Shown here piece by piece: positions 12,375 through 23,054 of a DNA stretch of 64,000 nucleotides. The translations under genes and the position numbers were made by a program. The stretch lies in the NCBI GenBank assembly GCA_037349315.1, contig JBAIAC010000007.1:46270001-46334000 (forward strand), read 5' to 3'. This DNA is from Chelydra serpentina (taxonomy: Eukaryota; Chordata; Testudines; Chelydridae). The notes beneath the pieces were generated by a model. The model did no database searches, was not told where the DNA came from, and worked only from the letters and a program-made list of their open reading frames with translations. Numbering within the stretch: position 1 is the first letter of the stretch; the number at the start of each line of letters is the position of its first letter.

Positions 12375-12589
12375 GATTTGATGAGACCAGGTTCCCATAC
12401 TGTCTGCATCCGTTTTGGTTGCCAGACCTGTTCAGACACTCCGCATGGGCACCTCTCTGCCTCAGTATACTCCCAGACGTCCTCATGCAACAGCGGGGAT
12501 GAGTCCGGCATCCCAGTCCAGATCCACTTCACCTCATGTTTTTTGGATGGAGCTCAAGGGTAGACAAAGCCTGCTCCACCCCAGTGCAC

Positions 12590-13560
12590 CACATCCTTAC
12601 TCAAACAGGAGGGCATCCACCAGGGCCTGCTACCAAGCTAAATGGAAACATTTCACTGCTCGAGCTCACCATCACCACCTCCACCTCACCTCGGTGAGAT
12701 TCCCATTCCCATCATCCTTAATTACCGCCTCGAGCTCAAAATGTCAGACCTCACACTAAGCTTTATCTGGGTCCACCTGGCAGCACTTAGTGCCTTCCTC
12801 TATCCAGTGGATGGCACCTCAGTGTTTATCCACCCTACCACCATCTGCTTCATGAGAGGTCGTCTCAACACCTTTCCCCCAATACTCTAGACCACACCCC
12901 AGTGGAACCTTAATCTCATCCTAGCTGCTCTCATGAAGCCACCCTTTGAGATGCTGGCAATGTGCTGCTTCTCCCACTTCTCTATGAAGGTTCTGTTCTT
13001 GGTAGCCATTACTTCCGCTAGCTAGGTAAGCAAACTGGCAGCCGTGATGGCTGACCCATCCCCCTTCCCCCCCATACCATATTCTACAAGGACAAAGTCT
13101 CCTTATGGATGCACCCTAAGGTCCTCCAGAAGGTGGTGTTGCAGTTCCACTTCAATCAGTCCATTAGTCCAATCAGTCCTTAGTCATAGAATCATAGAAT
13201 ATCAGGGTTGGAAGGGACCTTAGGAAGTCATCTAGTCCAACCCCCAGTCTTCTGTCCCAAGCCACACGCTTCCAGTGTGGACAGGATCCTTCAATCCCTC
13301 AACGTCCGTTGTGCACTAGCCTTCCATCTCCATGAGACCCGCAACTTTCAGGCATCACCAAAGTTTTGTAGCAATTGCAGACCAGTCCAAAGTAAAGCGC
13401 TCTCCTCCCAACGGATCTCAAAATGGGTCTCTGGGTGCATCCGGACATGCTACATACTCTCCAACATACAGCTGCTGGATACAGTCACAGCGCAAACTAC
13501 CTCATCAGCATACCTAGCAGACGTCTTGTGGCGTGACATTTGTCAATCAGTGACATAACG
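12590..13560 (+). pseudogene. Tyrosine recombinase (DIRS integrase) remnant
   Basis: Read across several frames, the segment gives a core-binding-like start (CYQAKWKHF at about 12,630), then a helix-rich stretch through 12,890 (VHLAALSAFLYPVDGTSVF). A catalytic-domain-like stretch follows from 12,900 (FLVAITSA at about 12,996). In the intact family an Arg follows the ITSA segment; here the DNA at 13,018-13,026 gives Ser then a TAG stop, so the first catalytic Arg position is destroyed. A 63-bp CR1 scrap interrupts it at 13,184. The final part (13,340-13,470) continues in yet other frames. Tyrosine recombinases integrate the circular DIRS intermediate without making target duplications. Confidence 0.6.
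13184..13246 (-). mobile_element. Short CR1 LINE 3'-end fragment inside the DIRS copy
   Basis: The sequence tcatagaatcatagaat followed by 'cagggttggaagggacct' and 'catctagtccaaccccc' is the reverse complement of the conserved CR1 3' end. Only about 63 bp is present. It interrupts the recombinase remnant and so inserted after, or during, the decay of the DIRS copy. A convincing target duplication was not identified. Confidence 0.8.
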
Positions 13561-13707
13561 TTACATTCACACTTTCATCTCCCATTATGCCATCACCCAA
13601 TGGGTGGCTGCAGACGCTTCCGTGGGCTGCGCCATATTACAGTCTGCATTTCCTCCTGCATACTCGCACCTATCTCCATGCTGATTACTGCTCACTACCC
13701 ACACACA

Positions 13708-14040
13708 TTGGAATACATATAGGGACCATCACTAGAAGAAGAAGAAGGCGGCTACTTACCTGTAACTAGAGGTTATTTGAGATGCATGGTCCCTATTTGT
13801 ATTCCAATACCTGCCCTCCATCCCCTCTGCTGCAGAGGGTTGCTGGAGAAGCATCGACCCGCACAGCCTATTATAACTTTGACCAGGAGTAAGAGGGGAT
13901 GCACAATATGTGCAGATCAGCACACCCTGCTACAAAAACCTTAGAGCTCTGGCGTATGGTGTGCATGTGCATCCACAATTGGAATACAAATAGGGACCAC
14001 ACATCTCGAAGAACCTCCAGCTATAGGTAAGTAACCACCT
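13708..14040. repeat. DIRS terminal inverted-repeat block
   Basis: The arm at 13,748-13,808 (tacttacctgtaac, ggtccctatttgtattccaat) reappears inverted at 13,978-14,040. A third, shorter complementary arm, attggaatac(at)atagggaccat, lies at 13,708-13,730, so the DNA can fold in two alternative hairpins. DIRS elements carry inverted terminal repeats and an internal complementary region used to circularise the cDNA, and this arrangement fits that. A gaagaagaag tract lies between the arms. Confidence 0.65.
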
Positions 14041-14045
14041 CTTCT

Positions 14046-17000
14046 ACCGGAAGAAATGGATTGCTGGTGGATATGCAACATCTGACGGTGAAAGCATTTT
14101 TATATTATTGGCATCATTCTGCACTATGCTACATTAATTTGGCTAATAATGCAATTACATCTTTACTATCCTGAGAATATATTTATGCTATTGAAATGTA
14201 GACTATTTTTATGATTCTGCGATGCACCTCATGCATACCATGAAGCATTTTAAATTAAATCTATCATATTGATGGATTGTCTGAAACTCCTTATGATCTT
14301 CATGAAAGAATATATTGTATGACACAAAACCTTTCCTAATCACTGGCTATAATACATAATTAAGAAGAGTGTCTTCTGTCATCTGTTATACTTCATATGA
14401 TCATGCCTATAAGGTTTAAAAACATATAAGGACAAGAATTTTCTTTGTTTCATCAGTAAAGATTTCATTGTCTCTGAAATAAAGCAGTGGTTCTTGTTAT
14501 TATGGATCATGCTTTGGTATAACTCTTCACTGCAGTAGTGCCATAAAACTTTTCTGCAGCCAAATGCCACCAAATTTCAGGTGGTGTTGAATGCAATACA
14601 GTGGTACTTTGGATTCTGGAGTGTGACTAATTAATACCATAAATAATGTTAAATATATCAACTTTCTACCATATACTAGTTATTCTTTATCATTCACTTC
14701 TAGTGAATTTATAATGATGATTAATCACTGGACAGAAAAAACTTGTGGTCAGTTTCATAATTGCTTTTCACTGTATAAAACAATTACATTTTCATCTGTA
14801 GTGATCCAATAGAAGTTTTTAATTGAAACCTATCATTTAATAGGAGCACAGTTAGTAGAGCATCTAATTTTTAATTGGAGGGCTAAGGTTCAAGTTCTTG
14901 TAGAAAATACTTTCAAGAGGAATATGAAGGTCTTTTGTATAATTTTCGGCAGAAGAAAGTAGTACTAAAACGGAAACTGCTAATGAATACACATAAACAG
15001 GGATGAAATTAGTAATTCACATGTTTGAGATTATTGAAATGCATTTTTTCAAATTTGTGTAAAAGAAAAACAAATCTATACAGTTAAGAAGTAAAGAATA
15101 TATCTAACATGAGATATTTATAAAACCTTAATGGATTTAAAATGTGGAAAACGTAAACCCATTATACAATCCAACTGACATACATAAAACTTGTAGGGAG
15201 TTAATGGAATCGGCAAAAAAAACGTACTGTAGCACTAACAATTTTTCTAAACTGGCAATAAAAGACTGGAAAAAAAATAGGTTTTTTCAATTTTCAGTAA
15301 AGCAAAGCGGGGGAAAAGTGATCCTGATGATCACTAAGGTTAAGACAGGTAAGCAATTTTTTAAACATGCTTATTAACATCACAGTATCCTTTTAAGTAT
15401 TAAGTGGAAATGAGTATTAAGTCCCAATATGAATAATGGTACAATCTAAATCTGCAAATTTACAGTGGCAATCAGAGAATAGATGTGAACTTCCAATAAT
15501 CTTAAGGATCCCATCCTGCCAGGTATTGAGTCCCTTAACTCCCATTAAAGTCAATGGGACTGAGGTTCAGCATCTCTAAGAAGCACTCAGCATCCTGCAG
15601 GATGAGGACATAACTACTGACAGGAGCACTTATGTCCATTGAAAGTTTCCACAAATTCAGCATCCCATCTACCCCAAATTTCACTAAAAATTTAACTCAT
15701 TTTCAGAAAGTACTGAATTAAGCACAACCCCTCACAGCATGGAAGTCTGAAGAAGCCATTTTCCTCATGTTTGCATTTTATTATGAAACACATTTAATGC
15801 AATGCTTTTCCACCCTCTTTCTTTCCATTTCTCTTTTCTAAATAACACTCTGACCGCCTGTCAGACTGGGGCCTGGATTTAGAGAGGGGGGGCAATTATA
15901 TACTGCTTTTTGCAAGAGATGGTTTTAATGGCTGTTATTGTAGAGCTCATCCTTTGGAAACAGTAAACAAAGAACCAATCGTTGTATATGAAAATATATA
16001 CATATCTTGTGGAGCAAGTTCACAAATATGAAATTTTGTTTATTTTAATGTTTGTTTCATCTGTGTGAAAGTCTAATGGACCTAAAGAGGGAATGTCTAA
16101 TCATGTTTGCATGCATTTGTGCAGCCTTTATTGTATACAGTGCCTATATCTCTGCCCGAGCCCTGGAGTTACTGGCTGTTTTGTGATTATGAATTGAGAA
16201 AGCCCCCCCCCCCTCCCCCTGATTGCTGGCTGTTTTGCAAGATTGACATGGCCCACACAATTTGAGATGTGAAGACAAGTAATGCAGTTGTACCTTATAT
16301 GTAACTATTTGTATATGAGCTATCCAAAGCTTCAAACCTTGCAAACTGGCTGCCTGGGCATTCTCCCAGTGCTGCAGGGTCTGAATAGTGGTTCTTTTGC
16401 TATTTGCTTCTTGGCTGCTGCTGTAGGGAGCATGGCCAAGGTAAGAGGGATGTGACCAGGATCCAAATTTGTGCAATCAGCCATATGGCATTCTGGGCAG
16501 ACGGGATTTGCACCAGGATCAAGAACCCACAAAAGTGGCTAAAAGTCAGTTTTTTCCCTCCCCTGGTCAGATGCCAAGCACAGCTCTGCTGGTCTGGAGG
16601 AACTGCGCTTATGTTTACAAAGTAATCTCTGTCTGACTATAATGTCCCCATATCTCTCCCAAACTACAGGGAGAAGTTGAGTAAGCTGATCCACAGGCTA
16701 ATTCCTTGCTACCAGAAGAGAGAGTTGTATCTGGAAGGATGGGAAAGGTAGGTACAGATTTGGGAGAGGTAGACACAGAAAGGTACAGCTTTGGGGAAGG
16801 GGAAGGTTTTAAAATCTCTGGCCTAAACAAAATATATAATTGTGTGGTGTCAATCAAACTGCCATATCACAGAGCCGTCTGAGCATATGTCTTTGTATTT
16901 CTCTCCTTGGGAGCCCTCGCAGGGTGGCTGGCCCCTTTAAAATAAGTGAATCCAGCTGCCTCAATGACCAATCAGGTTCTCTGAGGTTGGCTTTAATGAG

Positions 17001-18328
17001 GGGCAAGGAGACACCTGATTCCAAGGATTAGTAGGGAGATGTATACAGGAAAAGGGGGAAGCTACAGATGGGCACCATAGGCAAGGGGCAGAGGGTTGAG
17101 CTTGGGGACAGGCTCTGTGCAAAGCTGAATCCTGAGACACGGCCAGAAAGAGAACAGCAGGAAGCTGCTTGAAAACCCTTCTGGAAAGAGGATAGGCCCA
17201 GAGAGGGCAGAGATTTAAATAACAAAAGACTAGGCTGATCCTGTGATCGGTGGATATTACCAGTTGACTGTTGGGGAAATATGGAGGCTTACACCCAGGA
17301 AAAGTTGATGGAATGCCTGAAGAAGCAAGTGTGGAAAAGTAGGGATTGACTGAGCTTTAAGGAGGATGGGCAGAATTATCTGTAATGTTAACAAACGAGC
17401 AATGGGGTACTGAAGTACAAAGAAGTCAGTGCAGTAATAGAAGAAAAATGAAAGAGAGGCACAGCTGTGACTGGGCTAGTGTCTATATTCAGCCTGCAGA
17501 GGGTGTGTGAGAATGACCACAGCCTACAATGGGACCTTATACTTAAATGTATTTGCATCTTTTCTTGGTGTAAACCAAAAGCATCAGATGGAAGGATCAA
17601 ATCTTCAAGGTAGTGTCTTAGAAATTATAACAAAACTATTTTTAATAGATTTCAAGCTCTTCTTAAAAGGGGTACTTTGTCTTCCCTTGTGTTTTCCAAT
17701 TCCTTTTTGCCGTTTTCTCTATTGCTGCTCTGCTCTATTTATCTTTATCTTTCTCAATGCCCCTCCCCCCTCGCACCATTTAAATCCATCCTCCCTTCAC
17801 AAGTTTATTTATTCTAAAATCATATGTCTATATCTCCTATTTTGCTTTGCTCTTCTTTTCTGAGCATCCCTCCTGTGAGTAACTCCCATCAGCCTTTTTG
17901 TTTGGTTCTGAACCAGTTCTCTCTCTTTCTGCCCCTCCCCTTAGCTACTTGCTGCTGGAAGCCAAATTGATATCTGGAAAATATTCTTTAATATTCCAAG
18001 GAGAAACAAAATGTCTAGTCAGCTAAAACAGCATCCTGTAGGGAGCATCCTTGTTTCAAAATAATATGTGGATTCTTTCACCTGCCTCTTCTGCTGGTCT
18101 TGCCCGCTTAAGAAAATTAAATTAGAGAGCTGTTTTTTCACAATGCCACAAGTTTGAATTTGTTTATGTAGCTGATCTAATTAGGCAGACAGGAGAATAT
18201 ATCCCCCTTGTGGTATCTGTGGCTCCAGTTTCTAACAATACATTTTAACTTCTTGTGGAGCTCCTGCTGCCCACAGATGGAGGAAAGTTTTATCCCTGGC
18301 AAGATAATGCTACACAGATAAGTAACTG

Positions 18329-18330
<2 letters not shown>
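14046..18330. other. Long non-coding stretch
   Basis: No gene is recognised. Around 15,525-15,620 is a fragment ('cccattaaagtcaatggga') of a common short palindromic repeat. A C-run lies at about 16,203-16,213. An LTR-like segment is listed separately at 16,880. The open stretch at 15,144-15,377 is lysine-rich and AT-rich with no motif, and I take it as chance. Confidence 0.5.
16880..17245 (+). mobile_element. Possible LTR-like fragment
   Basis: The segment is GC-richer than its surroundings and carries a CCAAT-type motif (gaccaatcagg at about 16,967) downstream of a 'ccctttaaaa' run. It then has a purine-rich stretch resembling the leader of retroelement LTRs. No paired LTR, TG/CA ends or target duplication were established, so it may be another kind of repeat. 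Confidence 0.25.

Positions 18331-18360
<30 letters not shown>
18331..18360. repeat. (AC)15 microsatellite
   Basis: An uninterrupted run of 15 AC dinucleotides. It accounts for an apparent cysteine/valine-repeat reading frame on the opposite strand. Confidence 0.97.
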
Positions 18361-18363
<3 letters not shown>

Positions 18364-19119
18364 CCCGTTTCCAGCCAGAAAATATCACAGGTCAGTAAAA
18401 GTACTGATCCTTCTCTTCCATTGAGTCTTTAATAGCTCCAGTTGCTCTGGACTTTGATTTTACACATCATCTGAAAGGGCTGCATTTGTGTGTGTCTCAC
18501 TGTCCATGTCTCTGATTGCACTAGTTCCTTTCATCTGCTTCCACAGTGTGACTCACTCTGTGGCCACAAAGAGCAACAGTTTCGAATAGGCAAATTAATG
18601 TGATCATAGCTAGGTTTGTGATGAGCTGTGATAACTGCTATTGACTGGCTAGAAATTGCATACACACAAGACAGTAATCCTATTATTTTAGTTACTCTGC
18701 TCCTTCCCTCCTCCTTGTTTCATCCATCTGTTATGTCCTGTCTTTTCTATCATAAGCCCTTTGGGGCAGGGATTGTCATTTAGTGTATGTTTGCACAGTA
18801 ACTAGACTAAGACGACTCTGAATTGGATAGGTATAAAGGGATTGCTTCACAGAAAAACTGTAACATGGTTGTCTTCTGTATTAGAGCTTGGAAAGGCCAA
18901 GAATTCTGAAATATTGGTGGGAAAGCCATGAAAGTGAGACTCTTAGCAAGGGAGACTGGGAGGATACAGAGAGGCAGACAGAGAAGGGTACTAAGTGGAA
19001 AATGAAACTGCAGCTGTATACTGCATGGATAGCTAAAGTTCACCATCATGCTTTTCAAAGGAACAATGACATAGAGTAGCTGCTCAACTCTCTGGTCATA
19101 TTCACAACATTCAATATTC
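18361..19119. other. Non-coding; contains a CORE-SINE/L2-type tail fragment
   Basis: At about 18,741-18,800 the phrases 'ctatcataagccctttggggcagggattgtc' (in part) and 'gtttgcacagtaactag' match the 3' tail of ancient amniote CORE-type SINEs. The tail recurs near 32,390, 40,920 and 44,480. Nothing else is recognised. Confidence 0.45.
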
Positions 19120-19480
19120 GAGCTGTTGAAAAAGGGGGATTTTCTTTCATGGAAAAATTGACCAGTTAAAAATTATTTTCCATTCCAAATTTGAACAAAA
19201 TGTCAAAAAAAAGTTCACCAAATAGAAAAATCTGAGAAGTTTCAAATCAGAAATCTCAAAATGGAAGATTTCCACATATTTGACCAAATACTTCAACGTG
19301 TCAAAATGAATTTTTTCTATTCAAATTGACACTTCAAAACAATTTTTAAATTTTAAAAGTCTATTTGAATTTTTGTATTTTAATTCTTTTCATGAAAACA
19401 ATTCAAAACTGACACTTTCCTGTGGAAAATTATGATTTTGACAAAACTATATTCTCCAGTGAGAATTTTTCATTCAGAAA
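19120..19480. repeat. AT-rich interspersed repeat family, copy A
   Basis: The stretch is dense in aaaattt, ttgaccagtt and tgtcaaaa words and matches the character of the copies at 38,322, 42,669 and 60,292. It is probably a non-autonomous DNA transposon of unknown superfamily. Ends are indistinct in this copy. Confidence 0.45.
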
Positions 19481-21366
19481 TCTTTGATATCCTTTATTAA
19501 CTATAACTCGTCTTTGGTAAGTTTTAAGTTACACATATCCAAAATATGGGGGTCATTTGTTAAAATGTTACCATTTTGATAGATGATGGCCTATTATCCA
19601 CTACACACAAATTCACATTAAAAGTTAATAAAGTTCCATTCACTCCTTGTGGGTTTAAAATAGGGTGCTATCTGAAGGCATCCCATCTCCTTTTACTGTA
19701 AATTAGGACTATGGGAGGATGAAGTGTTCTAAATTTTAGCCCTTGGAGATGTGTGCATGTGTGTACATGCCACTTCTTTTCACCCATGGGCCCTATTCTT
19801 GTCCTGATTTTCCATACTGTTTTCAGCCAAAAGGGGACACAAACCCGCCTTGCAATACTTCTGCATAGCACAGCAAAAAATAACAAATATGCCATCTCCA
19901 TTCAGTAATAAGCCTTGCGTTCATTTCTGTTGTTGTTTCCACATGCCGTTCTTCAGCATTTCAGACAAGCTGAAAACAGGTCTGTTAAAAGTCGTAACAC
20001 ACTGAAACCTCTTGACAGCTACTATTCTTCACTGAGCCCGTGAACAATTGCAGAGCTGCCAGCGTCCGTCTGGAAATAATAGCTGTACATACAGGATCAT
20101 TTGTAAGACCGATGACTGAGGCAGGTACCATTTATCTGCCAGCCACAGTTTCATAACTCCTAGCATCCTTTCATGAGAACAGTATCACAGAAGTATTAGG
20201 CATCACTAATTATCATAATTCATTAGGTAAGTAGTAGATTAAAAACCTCCCCTCTTCCCAATTCTTCCTCCTATAAACAAACTCTTCATTAGCACAAGGA
20301 GAAAAAAAAAAAGAGAGAAAGAGAAGGCTGAGAATGTGTGCTTTTGTTATTCGCTATCTGCTCTCTCCATTTTCATGTGGTACAGTAATATGTACGCTTG
20401 TTTTTGGCTTCGGCCACTGCTGTTTTCTTCTTTCCTGGTACCCACCCTATACGGTTCTTCATATTTCAATATCTGGACACTTTTCCTGTTACTGGGCTTA
20501 CAAGTCCCTCACCCTGAATGATGGCACCAGGACTAAACTGTCATTCTTTCCGAGTGCACTGTGTGATATGGATTTTAGCCCACTAAGTGTCTGAGCAGTT
20601 CACATTGTATTTAATGGCCACAGTTTGTCCCTGCTATCTTTACCATAGAAATGGAGACATGCTGTTCCGTACTGTGTATGAAATGCGTGCCTGTCACAAG
20701 GCAACGTATAATGGGAGATTTTCGAAAGCACCCAATGGAGTTAGGAGCATAAGATTAGTTGAAAGTGAGTGGAATGAGGTTGATTTGAATAAACAGGGAA
20801 TCCCAAGACAATTCTTATACTTTGCCTAAAAATGTTGAAGTATCATCACTTGCGACCCTCCTGCTGCTTGCGTACTATAAAAGCAGAATTGTCTTTTTTT
20901 AAAGATTTTTCAGGGGAGGAGTCTCACAGCTCTGATCTTTAATCCATATAAACACTGCAGAAACATTGACCGGTCCTGATGCTTCCTTCATAAACACTGA
21001 GCAATCAAAATGTAGCCCTCGTGGAAACTCTAACAAATGCACTTCCTCTGCAGCAGGCTATTCCATGAAAGACATTTCTTCATTTGAATAACCCAACCTG
21101 TCTAAACTCAGTTAGGAAGTGAAAGTGTTACCTGCATCTGGGCCACACTCAAACCTCTGAGTCATCACTTGTTAGGTGATGTCCAAGCTGCACAGTAAAT
21201 ATTTTGCCATGAGACCCACTTCATTGCAAGTATTATTAGCTTGTTATATGGGAACTGATGCTGACAATAGCACAATGATGTTATTCACTTGTATGGATGC
21301 TTTGAAAGACTTGGCAAAATACACTATCTCCTTTCTTACCCAATGCTTATTTCTTGTTCATATCAC
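19481..21366. other. Non-coding stretch, possible conserved element
   Basis: No gene found. The part at 19,985-20,225 is balanced in composition and free of recognised repeats. The part near 20,715-20,760 ('gggagattttcgaaagcaccc') is a fragment of a common reptile repeat. The remainder is unremarkable. Confidence 0.45.
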
Positions 21367-21369
21367 TTA

Positions 21370-21658
21370 CTGTGGTCATGTCTACCCTTACCGAGGATCG
21401 GTGATGCTGCGATTGATGCGTGTCTAGTCGATTTAGCTGGTCTAGTGAAGATCAGCTAAATTGATCGCAGAGCGCTTTCCGGTCGACTTTGGTACTCCAC
21501 CGGAACAAGAGGAGTAAGGCGAGTCAATGGGAGGGTGTCTCCCATCAACACAGCGTGGTGTAGACCCCACAGTAAGTCGAGCTAAGCTATGTCGACTCCA
21601 GCTACGTTATTAGAGTAGCGTAACTTAGGTTGACTTACCCCGGTAATGTAGATGAGGC
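21370..21658. mobile_element. PIF/Harbinger-type MITE, copy 2 (decayed)
   Basis: The interior parallels the MITEs at 3,206 and 30,919: 'gatcggtgatgctgcgattgatgcgtgtctag', 'gcggtcgacttt'-like, 'gagtcaatgggagggtgtctcc' and 'gctacgttattagagtagc' words occur in the same order. Ends are degenerate (catgtctac on the left, gtagatgaggcc on the right). The flanking triplets are TTA on the left and TGA on the right, so one copy of the target duplication has mutated. Confidence 0.65.
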
Positions 21659-21819
21659 CTGAGTAGCTTTCATAATTCAGGTTTCATTTATAGGATGAAT
21701 CCTCTTTACCCACAGTTAACCAATTTGAAAATATTTTTGGCTGTTTGGGCAATCAGCTTGGCTGGCCCATTGGCTTTTAATTTTTGAAATCCAAATCTAG
21801 CCCTACCCAGACTGATTTA

Positions 21820-21953
21820 TCATAGAATCATAGAATCTCAGGGTTGGAAGGGACCTCAGGAGGTCATCTAGTCCAACCCCCTGCTCAAAGCAGGACCAAC
21901 CCCAACTAGATCATCCCAGCCAGGGCTTTGTCAAGCCTGACCTTAAAAACCTC
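21820..21953 (-). mobile_element. CR1 LINE 3'-end fragment
   Basis: It begins tcatagaatcatagaatct, then 'cagggttggaagggacctc', 'tcatctagtccaacccc' and 'tgctcaaagcaggacc', running to 'ccttaaaaacctc'. This is the reverse complement of a CR1 3' untranslated end, so the element is 5'-truncated and lies on the minus strand. CR1 is the dominant LINE of birds, crocodilians and turtles. Confidence 0.88.
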
Positions 21954-22463
21954 AGACTTGTGACCTTGTTTATGACTTGTTACCTTAGAGATCTGTGATG
22001 CCATTTTGACGCAGCCCAATGGGGGCAAAGGACAAAGAAAGTTTGCCTGCCCCAGAGGAAACTGTGGAAGAAATTATGCTTTCCATTGTTAGGCCCTTTC
22101 AGAGGCTGCAGCATATATCCCGGCATGGCTAGCCAGCTCCACTGGTTGTTTCTGGCTGTTAAGTTTCTGAATGGTCCCACTGTGGTACAGCATAAGTTTT
22201 CTGGCCTTCAGGGTTTTGTAATGGAACATTATTAGCAACACAGTTTGTATAATTGAGCTGTGTAAGTCAGAGCAAGCTGCTATTTTGTTTATGCAGTTTC
22301 ACTTGTTTTTATTCTTGGGTGCAAATCCCATCCCCAACAGCCATTCTGAGTAACTGGTGGGGTACTGGGAGATCTGTTCTGGAAAAGGCACCCTGAAAAC
22401 CGTGGAGAAGTGAGGATCCTCCCAACTAGTGCAAACCCTCTGTGCTGGTGGTAGAAATAGACA
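21954..22463. other. Non-coding stretch
   Basis: Nothing recognisable; no open reading frame with family motifs. Confidence 0.5.
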
Positions 22464-22471
22464 CTCTATGG

Positions 22472-23046
22472 CAGTGTTTTTCAAAGTTAGGGTCGCAACC
22501 CAGTACTGGCTCATGGAATGTCAGGCACTGGGTTGCTCTGGTCAGCACTGCCAACTGGGACGTTAAAAGTCTTGTTGGCGGTGCTGCCCAGCTAAGGTAG
22601 GCTAGTGTCTACCTGTTTTGACACCGCGCTGCACCCTGGAAGCAGGCAGTAGTGGGTCTGGTTTCTAGGCAGGGGGGCCACAGAGCTCTGTGCACTGCCC
22701 CCGCCCTGAGCACTGGCTCCGCACTGCCATTGGTTGGGAACCGTGAGAGTCAGGCTAAGCCACTTGCGCACCTCCGCCTAGGAGCCTAACCTGCTGCTGG
22801 CTGCTTCCAGGGCGCAGCGCAGTCCGCGGTGTCAGGACAGGCAAGAAGCCTGCTTTAGCACCCCCACTGTACCATTGACCGGAAGCCGCCGGAGGAAAGT
22901 ACGTGTCCCAACCCCGCACTCCAACTCTCTGCCCCAGCCCTGAGCCCCTCCCACACCCCAAACCCCTCTGCCCCAACTCCGCTGGGTCGTGGGCATCAAC
23001 AATTTTCTTCAGCTGGGTCCCCAGAAAAAAAGTTTGAAACCCACTG
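22472..23046. mobile_element. hAT-type non-autonomous transposon, intact ends
   Basis: The element begins cagtgtttttcaaagtt and ends agtttgaaacccactg, which are inverted termini typical of hAT (Charlie-like) elements. A perfect 8-bp duplication, ctctatgg, flanks it at 22,464-22,471 and 23,047-23,054, the diagnostic hAT target duplication. At 575 bp it encodes no transposase. The interior is much more GC-rich than the surroundings (about 22,600-22,980) and may have been captured from elsewhere. Apparent open frames inside it are GC-rich artefacts. Confidence 0.9.
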
Positions 23047-23054
23047 CTCTATGG

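Larger units (their letters stand above)
10815..14045 (+). mobile_element. Degenerate DIRS-type (tyrosine recombinase) retrotransposon
   Basis: In order the segment shows a zinc-knuckle Gag-like remnant (about 10.9-11.45 kb), an RNase H remnant (about 11.7-12.15 kb), a tyrosine-recombinase-like region (about 12.6-13.56 kb) and a terminal inverted-repeat block (13.71-14.04 kb). This order and the lack of LTRs or a DDE integrase fit DIRS. Only about 0.8 kb separates the zinc knuckle from RNase H, so the reverse transcriptase is largely deleted. All frames carry stops or shifts. The left limit is approximate because no left inverted repeat was found. Confidence 0.72.

Noticed and set aside
18177..18362. 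Cys/Val repeat protein on the minus strand
   Set aside because: It is a translation of the (AC)15 microsatellite.
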